The notes under the pieces are model-generated. The model ran no database searches. It was given only the letters and a program-made list of their open reading frames with translations, and had not been told where the DNA came from. A DNA stretch of 64,000 nt from Rutidosis leptorrhynchoides. Lineage: Eukaryota > Streptophyta > Magnoliopsida > Asterales > Asteraceae. The stretch lies in contig NC_092342.1 in the NCBI RefSeq assembly GCF_046630445.1, positions 177,650,501 to 177,714,500 of the forward strand. The letters run 5' to 3'. Below are positions 1-18,546 of the stretch, piece by piece (position 1 is the stretch's first letter; every line of letters begins with the position of its first letter). Position numbers and translations under genes: made by a program.

Positions 1-869
1 AACTCTGACATTCTGCTTAACTTCTAAATATATCAAGAAAGTATATTCTTGATAGTTCTATTCTCAGTGATTTTGATAAATTTGAAAATCAAATTGTGCT
101 ATCACGTTCCTTCCTGCTTAGAACATTATAATCATTCGAAACTCCATACTTACGAATTCTGGACCATTACTCGCTTTACTAAGAGGTCGAGAAGAGAAGA
201 AAAAGGTAAAGAGCTCCGAAACATAAGGGAAGATATAAAACTCGATAACAACACATAAATTACAGACCGTGTATATCAATGTTTATCGCAACATAAAGAC
301 ACGGGAGAATTAAAAACACTATAACCCCAAGGGCGAAGTAGAAGAAAACAAATTCCTCCGGTGGAAGTTGGAAAAGGAGAATGATTGTTGCGATAGTAAG
401 GATAAAGACAAGGATTAAAAATTGGATTAAGCATCTTCACAATCTTTTGAATTTGGGAATTGAGTATAGAAGTGGTGAAAAGTAAGGGAACGGAAAAGTT
501 TAATTTATAATGGAAATACCAGACAAAGTAATCAAGGCAGATGACGCATTTAATGGAAGAGATCGTAATTTCCTTAAATCCCGAAGAATCAGATCTTATA
601 GATTTCCAAAGATTTTCTTTTAAATTCCTTGAATTTCGGAAATTCAACCATGACTAGTCAAAAGTTATGATTGAAATTTGTCTTCCTTATTGCACTATTT
701 CGTGATAGTTTCATTTATACTCTTCGAATAATCGAATTATTTACTCCTTATTACCCAATGGTAATAAAACTCTATTCATCAACTCGTATGCGTCATAAAA
801 ACATATTTATTGTTAACTATGACAACTACACTCAAATTTCGGGACGGAATTTCTTTAACGGGTAGGTAC
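1..869 (+). mobile_element. Element A: 3' end of internal region (non-coding)
   Basis: This stretch matches, with divergence, the part of element B just before its 3' LTR (about 10690-11607). Both contain the same run of A/G-rich text and end in the same hairpin plus TTTAACGGGTAGGTA motif. It is therefore the tail of the internal region of an older copy of the same family. No reading frame of note survives. The 5' part of element A lies off the left edge. Confidence 0.75.
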
Positions 870-2606
870 TGTGACGACCCGGGAATTACCGACCAAATTT
901 AAACCTAAATCTTAAATGGTTTCCCCATGATAAGCAAAGTCTCTTAGGATGAGTCTCAAAATTTTTGAATTGTTTTCTTACGTTCATTAAACTTCGGCTG
1001 CTCTCGATGACTCACGAACAACTAATTGTAAATAAATATGCATATACATATTTTTATAATAAATGTTATTAATCTATTGTATGAAAATTCTCGTTAATAA
1101 AGATTATTATCTGTAATACTATTATTTATTTGTTATTAATCAAATCATTATTAATATTATTAGTATTATTATTAATTACTAATTATTAGAATTATTGATA
1201 TTATTATCATTATTATTAATTGTATTATTATTTAAATACCTATTATTAGTATTAATATTATTATTAATACACTTATATAATTTCAAATACACATACATGT
1301 ATATATGCGAAATACAATTGTACATATATAAATACATATACTAATATACAAATACAGTCCTATACAGATACGTATACATAAATAAATATATAACTAAGTA
1401 TTCTGTCTCCTTTCACCGTCAGAATTTATTGAATTATGCTTCTATCTATTCAATCTTACATCAGATTCATTCAATTATATGATCTGATTAACAACCCATA
1501 TCATACTTTACATTATTTTATTTTATTTTCTGTACGATTTATGATCCTTGTCGATTCACTTTGCTACAAAACAACTGCAAAGAATCTAACACTGTTAATA
1601 TTTGTATTACGTTCTATTTAACACCTAAATCTACTACATAACCACCGAAACCACCACCTTCAAAACAACTTCCAAGAACTATCTATCTATCTCTAAGTAG
1701 ATTTAACCCATCGTTTGATCACCACTTTCACACGATCACCTTGTAAACAGCACCTACTTAACCATCACGAACCATATTAATACCCAATGTGATCATCCTC
1801 TAAAAACCCATCAACACCATCGAGCCACCCAAACACCACCACAACTCGTCATCTAGCTTCTATTGTTGCCCAACACCGAAACCATCATAAGTTCCATCAT
1901 GATCACCATTCGATCACCATGCACCACCTTAAACCCTCCTTCCATCACAACCATCCACCACCATCATTTTACTGTTTCTATTTCTTTTCCTTGTGAACCC
2001 ACACTCGACAATTTCATCAAAACCTTCTCGTTTTGCAAGCTAATAATTGTTTTGTGGTGACTACTTGCTTTCCCTTTTTTCTGCACCCATCGAAAATATT
2101 AGAAGATAGTGTATTATGGATTATGTCCAAGAAGAATCCCAAGTTGGTTAATACATATATATCATGCAGTATATAATCCGGGGTAATATATTTCTAGTGG
2201 AGGATGACAATGCTTCGTACCCCACTTCACACTCAATATTTTAAATATGGCTGATATATATAAATCATAATCATAATTACCGAACATTTAGAAAGTATGG
2301 ATAAAAAATGCAAGTGCTGTTTTTTTATTATTTCGTGACCCACCCATATGGGTACCCAATAAAGCTTGTCACCTTCTTTACAAATCCTTTTGAACGGAGG
2401 AGGTACATTTATTTGTTTATTTTATTTTTTTTAGTCGTGGTTGTCTTTCAGTTTTGGGGTTTATAAATTCTTGGTCTTATAAATGACACGGATTGAAAAT
2501 GTTGAATATTTGATAGGTTTGTGATCGATTAAAAATGAAGAAAGAGGCACTGATATAGACCCGGTTTATATAGATATAAGTCGTGGGTTAAACCAAAATG
2601 AAAGGG

Positions 2607-2680
2607 TAGCAGACTGGTTAGGCATGATTTGATTTAAGCAGGAGGTCGTGGGTTCAAATCTAGGCGACTACATTTTTTTT
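2607..2680 (+). other. tRNA-like Pol III A/B-box module 1 in A's LTR
   Basis: TAGCAGACTGG (2607-2617) resembles the internal A box of tRNA genes and GGTTCAAATC (2651-2660) resembles the B box. The starts are 44 bases apart, as in real tRNAs. A run of eight T (2673-2680) follows, like a Pol III terminator. The stems do not fold well, so this is not a functional tRNA gene. It may be a tRNA-derived remnant or a promoter-like module. Confidence 0.5.
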
Positions 2681-2833
2681 AACAATAAGAGATTGTGTTG
2701 AAAGCTTGGGCCGAGATTTAAGTATTGGGCCGAATTCATTTCTGTTTCTGATTTGGGCCGAGTCTTTGTTGGGCTATTCGAATTAAAAGAGTTATAAAAT
2801 TCTAGTTACATCTTATAATAAGGATGTAACAAA

Positions 2834-2908
2834 TGGAGCATTGGTTTGATGTCCTGTGTGTTGAGCAAGAGGTCGTGGGCTTGAGTCTCGTCTGAGGCAT
2901 TTCTTTTT
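2834..2908 (+). other. tRNA-like Pol III A/B-box module 2 in A's LTR
   Basis: An A-box-like TGGAGCATTGG (2834-2844) and a weaker B-box-like GGCTTGAGTC (2878-2887) stand 44 bases apart, followed by five T (2904-2908). It shares the text AGGTCGTGGG before the B box with module 1, so the two modules look related. Confidence 0.4.
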
Positions 2909-2944
2909 AAGAAATTGTTTTGAAGGTAGTTTCATTTTTTTTAA

Positions 2945-2994
<50 letters not shown>

Positions 2995-3562
2995 AGTATT
3001 AGTATTATTATTATTGTTAGTATTAGTATTAATAAGTATTATGAATATTATAGTTATCATATTTATTATTATTATTGTCACGATTAGGATTATTATTATT
3101 ATTATTAAAATTATTAGAACTATCATGAAAACAAGTATTACTAATATCATGATTATTAAGAATATCATTTTTATTAAAATTTACATTTTTATTCTTAGTT
3201 TTGTTACTTTATTAATATTATCATTATCACTATCATTTTTACTACAAATAAAGTGACAAATATTACTTTCCAAAATTATTATTTTCAACATCATTATTAA
3301 ATCTAATTATTTATTATCATTACTTTGGTAATATCATTAATTTAACAAATAAATGATATTTATATAAAAGTATATTTAATACACATAACTTAACTATATT
3401 AATAGTTTTATTTATTTAAAATATATATAAATAATGAAACATATAAATATAAAAATGAAAGAACTAATAAATTTATATATATATAAGTTTATTCGATTAC
3501 GAGTATATGTTTTAATATATATATATAAATGATATAGGTTTGTGAATCTGAGGCCAACCCTA

Positions 3563-7136
<3,574 letters not shown>

Positions 7137-7138
7137 GT

Positions 7139-7150
7139 TGGTATCAGAGC
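7139..7150 (+). other. Element B primer-binding site (initiator tRNA-Met type)
   Basis: TGGTATCAGAGC begins two bases after the 5' LTR. This sequence is complementary to the 3' end of plant initiator tRNA-Met and is a common minus-strand primer site of plant LTR elements. The same site follows the 5' LTR of element C. Confidence 0.85.
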
Positions 7151-8324
7151 GGTGGTCTTAGCGAACCATGTCTGCATTAGTGGGTCTAACTGATAAGTCG
7201 TTAGGATGCATTAGTGAGTCTGGACTTTGACCGTGTCTGCATGTCAAAAGTTTTGCTTATCATTTTGTGTCAAAAATTACCTGCTTATCATTCTTAGAGA
7301 ATCACTTGCTTATCATTCTTAGTCTAGACACGTTTTACTGCATTGACTGAATGAATAGTGTATAGACAAAAATTCATATCTTAGCGTATCTGCTACTTCA
7401 TATCTTAGCGTATCTGTTACTGTAACTTTTCCTGACAACTTCCGTAGATTCCTCCGTAACTTATGGGATTTTAGTATTATATATGCATATGTAAACTATG
7501 TATTGCAGGGTACTAATCTACATCCTATAATTTATTTCTTTTCGAAAATCCTTCATCTGATCATACGAGATGAATCCTGCAACCAGTTCGAGTCCCTCAG
7601 ATTCCGATAGCTATTCCGATAGTTATTTCGACATCTATTCAGACATAGATGTTCACCTAAGCTCCGAAAACAGCGTCATCGGCATGAATCAACCAATCAG
7701 TCATTATCAATTCATCTGATAGGTTCGTAGTCGACTTAATTAATGGAAACGCGCAGAAGGAAATCCCTTCCACCAACCGAATTCACCTCTTGACAATGAA
7801 CCTTAAGCGTTTACCGGCGAACCTGTTCGAGACACCATTTTCAGTCTCATTTCCAGGGTAACTCGACAAGATTATATTCTATCCACAATTCTGAACCTTA
7901 TTCATTCGCTCGTTCCGACCGACAATCATCCTGGAGTAATAAGTCAACGAACTTCGCGCTCTAATAATCAATTCGGAGAATATGGTGCAAAATGTACCAG
8001 CTTCAGCAACATCACCGGCACCAACAGTACAATCAATAACAGCACCAGTACCATCAACAATCCATGCTTCAATATCATCATCTGTACTTTGAGTATGATC
8101 TTCGTTCTACGTATCGTTCTACCTGATTTATCTTCGTTCGACATGGCGAATATGTAATCTCTAAAGTTTTAGAGATTATTTATTTTAGTTCCAACCGAAA
8201 AGCAAATGAGTTTAATATCATATTAACTCATTAAATCCATGAATACATCTGAAGAAAATATATATGTTTTCATAAAGATTGTAATTAAAAATTCTCTTGT
8301 ACAAACTGTTAATGGTGAAAATAT

Positions 8325-8339
8325 TTTAACGGGTAGGTA
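8325..8339 (+). other. Internal copy of the pre-LTR motif TTTAACGGGTAGGTA (element B)
   Basis: The 15 bases that precede the 3' LTR (11592-11606) recur exactly near the middle of the internal region, within a small inverted repeat CGGGTA...TACCCG. Element C has the same arrangement (28446-28460). It may be a second, central polypurine-type priming site, which is inference. Confidence 0.5.
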
Positions 8340-8534
8340 ATACCCGAGGACTATTTAAATTTCACATTAATAAGTTACATTGTACGTTCTTCGAATCTGT
8401 TTCAACAGTCATATACTATCCTACTTACATCCACCGATATACAAACCCGTTCACCACATAATAACCATATTCATCCAATTACATATTTGGATTTTGACCT
8501 ATCAGAATCCAACAAGTGGCATAATGAAGAAATA

Positions 8535-9110
8535 ATGGACACAATAAAAATTGATTAGAAACAGATTAATTAACAATATGAAATTCTATTAAGAATCCAC
8601 GCTAACAAAATCCTAGCTAACTGTTCCTAGCTAACTGTTAATTCCGTATTACCATTTAATTATCGCAATTTATTTATCGCAGTTTATTTATCGCAATTTA
8701 TATTCTCGCAATTTTATTTATCATCATTTAATTATTGTTATTTACTTTACGCACTTTATTATTCGTCATTTAAATTTCTGCTATTTATTTTTACGCAATT
8801 TAAATATCGGAACATGTATACAAGGTTTTGACATATCATATCGACGCATCTATATATATTATTTGGAATAACCATAGACACTCTATATGCAGTAATGATC
8901 GAGTTCTCTATACAGGGTTAAGGTTAATTCTATAATAATATATATACTTTGAGTTGTGATCGATTCTGAGACATGTACACGGGTCACGATACGTATTAAT
9001 TAATTCGAATATTATATATTAGATTATATATGAATTATTGGACTGTCAATTGTGAACTATCAACTGTGGACTAATAACATTGGACAATTAAAATGAATTA
9101 AAATATTGAC
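8535..9110 (+). repeat. Extra segment in B absent from C, resembling LTR J
   Basis: About 0.6 kb is present in B's internal region but missing at the matching point of C. Its ATCGCAATTTATTTATCGCA-style text resembles 63700-63850 in LTR J. Similar words near each edge (TGGACA followed by AT-rich text) hint at a target duplication, but it is not exact. Confidence 0.35.
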
Positions 9111-11571
9111 TATAACATATGAAACTAAACAATTCTTCAAGTTTGTCACTTGATTTCACCTTAAACCTCAATTGTATCTTGACGATTACAATCTGCGTTC
9201 AAACCTTTTATGATTCTTGAAAACACCTAAATCGATAGGATGAATCAACCACACTTCATCTACGGAAGGAAAGATTTATGCATATAGTTATGCACCTGAG
9301 GAACTCTCGGCAACTGAGTAAAAGTTTAACACGTAGCCGCGTCAGATCCTTTGGCATTTATTAGCAAAAATAACTTTGCGATCCCTTTTCAAGGTAGCCA
9401 ATTTTGTTACAGCTCCAGCAAGTCAACTTCGACTTTTCATTCGAAGTAGTCTTACTATAATCCTGATATATACGATTACTCTGTTGATACCAGAGAATTC
9501 TTTTATATTCCACCATATTACCAGCAAATGTACCAGCAACCTTGTCGCTCCTTAGTTTAAATCCCTCCGACAAATCACTATATTTATCTATTGAAGTCTC
9601 GTCATGCACTCATCCGCATCTTGTAACGAGAACTGCCATAACAATTACCAGGAATCAGCAATCAGTACTTTGAAAACTCACAGCATATCTACATCAACAG
9701 TTATATGTATGACATTTATCTCTTAGAATTATGATCTCTCATTCTGAAATTCTAAAAAGCACTCAGTCACAAATCAATACTCTGAATGTTGAAAAAGCTG
9801 AATGAAGCAGCAGAAACTATAGACAACCGTAAACGACCTTAATCATCGAAAGTTTGATGATAAAAAATAGTATGTTGGAAAAGCTCAGAAAAGTTGGAAC
9901 TGGAAAACGGATTGAGCTAACCACGAAGGAGACCAAGGACAAATACAAAGACCATACCAAATATTCAAAGAATCCAGGTAATTCTGGATCCGATGAAACC
10001 TTCAACGAATATCTTGCTCCGTACTCATGTTAAAATCTTGCGGAAAATCTTCCTCATCAACCATCGAACTTAGAAATTCCAATATATCATCATCAATATC
10101 TTCGATATTTCTGAGGATATTTTCATAAATATTCTCGTTCGAAATTATATACCTCTTCGTGCTTCCTGTGTATCATTATATTGAAAACATTCAATAGAAA
10201 ATTTAGTACCAAAAAGTGGATTATGCGAAACTATGAAGGAAGCCGTGGACAAATCACAAAGAATAAGTTTGACTTCAAAGAATCCAAATAATTCAATGCC
10301 TGCTGAAATCTTTAGCGAATACTTTGCTTCTGACTCCAAACTCTTGCGGACAAATTTTCTTCACCATCCTTCGATATTAGAAATTCCAAGATATCATCGT
10401 ATCTTTCGTTATAAATATCCACCATATTTCTGAAGATAATTTCATAACTATTATTATATGAAATCATTAATCTCTTCGTGCTATCAGTGTTACATCATAT
10501 AGAAACTGTTAGTTTCTATATTCTATAAACTTTCGAGCTTAAAATATGAATGTTATTGAAGTAATGTTGGGAACTGATGCATGAGTTAGTATAATATAAT
10601 GACACTTGATCAACGTGATTATATTACAGTAAGTCATGATGAGTTTCTAATGGAACGTGATGATTCACAGATTATAACGTCATCATGTGCCATGTTACAT
10701 AACTCTTTCATTCTACTTAACTTCTGAACATATCGAGAAGGTATATTCTTAAGAGTTCTATTCTCAGTGATTCTGGTAATTTGACAAATCAAATCGTGTG
10801 ATTACGTTCTTTCTTATTTAGAATATTAAGTTCATTCGAAGTTCCATATTTATGAATTCTGGACCGTTACTCGCTCTACTAGAGGTCGAGAAGATAATAA
10901 AAAGGCAAAGAGCTCCGAAATATAAGGGAGAATATAAAGCCCAATAACAACACGTAAATTACAAACCGTGTATGTCAATGTTTATCCAACATAAAGACAC
11001 GGGAAAAATTAAAAACACTATAAAGTAGAAGAAAACCGATTTCTTCGGTGGAAGTTGGAAAAGGAGAATGATTGTTGCGATAGTAAGGATAAGGACAAGG
11101 ATCAGAACTGGATTAAACATTTTCACAATCTTTTGGATGTATGAACAAAGAAAGAAAATATAGGAATTGTGAGAATAATGGAACAGAAGAGTTAATTTAT
11201 AATGGAAACATCAGGCAGAGTAATCGAGGTGGATCATCGTATTTAATTTTAGAGATCTTAATTTTCCTTACTCGTCGAAGAATCAAATCCTTTAGATTTC
11301 GAAGATTTTCTTTAAATCCCTTGAATTTCGGAATTCAACCAAGACAACGTCAAAAGTTAAGACGCACTTTATTTTCTAAATTCAACCATGACTAGTGAAA
11401 AGTTATGATGAAACTTGGCTATCTCAATTCACTATTTATTGATAGCTTCATTCGTACGCTTCGAGTGATTGAATCGTTTTATCTATATTATTCAATAGTG
11501 ATAAAACTCTATTTAACAACTCAGATTCGTCATGAAAAACATTTTTATTGTTAACCATGACCACCTCACTC

Positions 11572-11606
11572 AAATTTCGGGACGAAATTTCTTTAACGGG
11601 TAGGTA
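11572..11606 (+). other. Element B pre-3'LTR hairpin and polypurine-like motif
   Basis: AAATTTCGGGACGAAATTT (11572-11590) is a perfect 8-base-pair hairpin with a three-base loop. TTTAACGGGTAGGTA (11592-11606) follows, ending at the 3' LTR. The same pair occurs at 834-868 (A, one stem mismatch) and 31457-31491 (C, one change). The position is where plus-strand priming is expected. Confidence 0.6.
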
Positions 11607-11607
11607 C

Positions 11608-15303
<3,696 letters not shown>

Positions 15304-15308
15304 CCCTA

Positions 15309-16196
15309 CACTTGTTCAATGTCGTCATATGTATTTTTACTACAAAATACAGTATTGTGAGTTTATTTGCTCCCCTTTTAAATGCTTTTGCAATATATAT
15401 TTTTAGGACTGAGAATACAAGAGCTGCTTTTATAAATGCTTTACGAAATAGACACAAGTGATCGAAACTACATTCTATGGTTGGATTATTAAACCGAATA
15501 TGCCCCTTTTTAGTCTGGTAATCTAAGAATTAGAGAACAGACACCCTAATTGACGCGAACTCTAAAGATAGATCTATCGGGCTCAACAAGCCCCATCCAA
15601 AGTACCGGATGCTTTAGTACTTCGAAATTTATATCATGTCCGAAGGAGGATCCCGGAATGATGGGGATATTCTTATATGCATATTGTGAATGTCGGTTAC
15701 CAGGTGTTCAATCCATATGAATGATATTTTTGTCTCTATGCATGGGACGTATGTTTACGAGAAATGGAAATATGAAATCTTGTGGTCTATTAAAATTATG
15801 AAATGATTATTTATGTTAAACTAATGAACTCACCAACCTTTTGGTTGACACTTTAAAGCATGTTTATTCTCAGGTACGAAAGAAATCTTCCGCTGTGAAA
15901 TTTGCTCATTTTCGAAATATTACTTGGAGTCATTCATGGCATATTTCAAAAGACGTTGCATTCGAGTCGTCGAGTTCATCAAGATTATTATTAAGTCAAT
16001 TATAGTTGGATATATTATGAAATGGTATGCATGTTGTCAACTTTCAATATAATGAAAGATTGTCTTTTCAAAAATGAATGCAATGTTTGTAAAATGTATC
16101 ATATAGAGGTCAAGTACCTCACGATGTAATCAACCATTGTGAATCGTTTATAATCGATATGGACTTCGTCCGGATGGATTAGGACGGGTCTTCACA
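15309..16196 (+). mobile_element. Element A: 3' LTR, right part
   Basis: The LTR of A resumes after the CCCTA duplication with CACTTGTTCAATG and ends GTCTTCACA at 16196. It parallels 14415-15303 of B closely. The next bases, CCAGA (16197-16201), should be A's own target duplication, but its partner is off-window. Confidence 0.8.
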
Positions 16197-17379
16197 CCAG
16201 AGAACTTCAATAATAATAATAAAAAAAATGAATCCAACATGTTTAGGTTAAAAAGAAATAATAATAATAATAATAATAAATATCAAAAATTTTATTAAAT
16301 GGAAACGAGAGAAATAGAAAAAAAAAAAATTTACATAACAGCAGCCTGTGTTCGTCGGTTTGTAAAAAAAAAAAAAAAAAAAAAATTCGATTTCACAATT
16401 TACTTGTTTTTGGACAATTTTTATAACATGAAATCGGTTTTAAATCAATCATATAAACTTCCTAAATCATTAATTAGGCTTGTCTATCAACAGATAACTC
16501 TAATTTAATCGATGAACACTGTTTGACTTTTTATTTCAAAATCTTTGACTCACAAATTCGTAATTGATACAATGAATTGAGAATTGAAACTTTGCAATTA
16601 GTTTCAATAATAGATTCTTAACACAATTGCATTATTACTTTTTGAAGATTTTATTCGGATTTGATCAATAGCTTTTTCACTTATCAAGAACATGAACTAG
16701 AAATCAAAATTCGAGTTTTAGATCGTTTTATATAGAAATTGCTACATGAAATATACTTTAAATCATTCTTTAAAACTTTCTGAATTGTCAATTGAACTTG
16801 AAACATTTTTCAAACTTTGAATTTTAGAATTAACAGCTCAGTTGACTTTTTGGATAATGAACTTTGACTCGTAAATTAGAAATTTATACAAAGAATTGGA
16901 AATCGGAAACTTACAGATAGTTAAAATGGATCATTCCTAACAGTACTGCATATCCAGATTTTTAAATTGTGTTTGAATTTGAGTTTTGGCCAAAAAAACT
17001 AAGAACAGAGGGTATCGCTTATATTTTCAGTTTTTTTATCCAATTGCAGAAGGTGTTATAAATAATGGAATGTTTATGTTTTTAATTCGTGATTGAAATG
17101 GACATGTAACCACATCCGACATAAACAAAATTTAGATACTGTTTTGATGGGAATGGTTGACAAACTCGTACCAGTTTTTAATATTAATAAATATATTAAT
17201 AATATTAATACTAATTAATAATAATTAATAATACTAATTTATAATAATAGAATTACTAATAATAAAAATACCTATATTTTTAATAATAATAATAGATTGT
17301 ATTATTTTCTAATAACTATTATAATATTTATTATACAAACATTAATATTCAATATTAATTTTGATAATAATAATGAAAC

Positions 17380-17450
<71 letters not shown>

Positions 17451-17735
17451 TAAATAATGATAATAATATCAATAAAACTAATAATTGTATTAATAATAAT
17501 AATAAATAGTAGTGATCCTAAACATCATAAAATTGATAATCTTAATAAGTTTACTAATAATAATTATAATAAAATGATAAAAATAATATTATTAATAATA
17601 CTACTTATATTAATATTAATGATAATAATAATATTAATAATTATAATAATATAACAACTTATACATATCGAATTTCATATGTATATATATACTTTACATA
17701 ATAATATTTATGATACAAATATTAATATTAGTAAT
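16197..17735 (-). mobile_element. LTR F (minus strand), inner part
   Basis: Read on the minus strand, 16700-17080 is a diverged relative of B's LTR around 4670-5020 (for example CCTCTGTTCTT and AACTATCTGTAA in the same order). It continues an LTR whose start is at 46221; element D separates the two parts. It includes an (AAT)n tract (17378-17455). No gene is seen. Confidence 0.6.
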
Positions 17736-18226
17736 TGATCAATCCTTAATTAGCGATGTTACTTAATTACGGATTGAGTGCAATAAGATTACAATGGATG
17801 ATGGAATGTTTGATGATTATTTTGGGCCCCGATGATCGTCTTTCACTTTAACTATCAAGTGATCAACCACCCCGACCCGGTCTTGATTGTTAATTAGCAT
17901 AATTCACCTTTACGCGATGTAAAAATCCCCTGGGCAAGTCACAAGTGGAAATCACAAAGGCTTAGGCAAAATGGCAGAGAATCAACAACCCATAAATGAG
18001 AGGCCAAGCTCTCTATTTCTAGTATTCGAGATATTCGCGGTCTGCGAATTACCTAACCGTCCGCGGAAACTCAGTGGATTAAACCGCAGTCATTTATTAG
18101 CGCGAGAATCCATCTGCTGATCTTATTTTCAGCGAACACTTCATAACTTTGCCTTATAGTTCGCGCAGTTCTGCCCTTAGCCTTTAGCAAATAAAATATA
18201 CATATATAATGCTATGTATATGATCA
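17736..18226 (-). repeat. Element D 3' LTR
   Basis: 491 bases, paired with 45001-45484. The TATA-like site of the 5' LTR (TATAAATAG on the minus strand) reads TAGAAATAG here (18013-18022). Confidence 0.88.
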
Positions 18227-18240
18227 AGTCCCCCCAGTTT
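18227..18240 (-). other. Element D polypurine tract
   Basis: On the minus strand AAACTGGGGGGACT ends directly at the 3' LTR, a typical plus-strand primer site. Confidence 0.8.
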
Positions 18241-18420
18241 ATTATGATACATATCGCAAAGCAGATGTATCATGATAAACTCTAAAAATGCGCAGTTTTT
18301 GCAACCATCATCCGCACGTAGTCATTTTCGCATTTACTTAGTTACCGTTGCAGGAAAAAAGTTACCGTTTGAGTTATCACAACGGATAATTAATACAATC
18401 GTTTACCACCCTTATTTTCC

Positions 18421-18430
18421 CTATATATAT
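18421..18430 (+). promoter_or_regulatory. TATA-like promoter of the antisense gene in D
   Basis: CTATATATAT on the plus strand lies 117 bases before the ATG at 18547. CA-rich text about 20-30 bases downstream could be the start site. The direction is opposite to the retrotransposon. Inferred from sequence only. Confidence 0.4.
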
Positions 18431-18546
18431 CGTGATTCACAATCAATAATTTTCCACTTGCTTTCTCTACCACAATTCGCAATTATATACATTCGCTATT
18501 AACCTTTACAAGTTCTTCAAACATAGCTTCTCCACTTTAATCAAAA

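Larger units (their letters stand above)
870..3562 (+). mobile_element. Element A: 3' LTR, left part (split by element B)
   Basis: The LTR starts TGTGACGACCCGG directly after the conserved pre-LTR motif. It runs through AT-rich microsatellite text to GAGGCCAACCCTA, where element B is inserted; the LTR resumes at 15309. Without B and the duplicated CCCTA it is about 3.58 kb, close to the LTR length of B. The middle (about 1430-2700) differs from B's LTR, so A is a different subfamily. It carries two tRNA-like A/B-box modules (2607-2680 and 2834-2908). Confidence 0.8.
7570..10433 (+). pseudogene. Element B decayed internal reading frame (gag-like, unrecognised)
   Basis: From ATG at 7570 a Ser/Asp-rich start (MNPATSSSPSDSDSYSD) is readable. 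It parallels the clearer frame of element C at 26869. Further plus-strand pieces are recognisable by comparison with C: one around 9335-9610 reading ASDPLAFISKNNFA and later IPPYYQQMYQQP, and a Lys-rich piece at about 9880-10433. Stops and frameshifts break all of them. I do not recognise the family; position after the primer site suggests a gag-like role. The last piece is duplicated in tandem in B but single in C. Confidence 0.45.

Noticed and set aside
2607..2680. A true tRNA gene
   Set aside because: A/B boxes and T-run are present, but acceptor and T stems do not pair and no anticodon arm is evident.
9361..9609. Minus-strand frame ending CWSCNKIGYLEKGS, resembling a gag zinc knuckle in antisense
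   Set aside because: The His and last Cys are missing, and the plus strand of the same segment reads a better protein shared with element C (ASDPLAFISKNNFA, IPPYYQQMYQQP). The resemblance is probably a shadow.
17297..17509. Poly-Asn protein
   Set aside because: Translation of an (AAT)n tract in LTR F.
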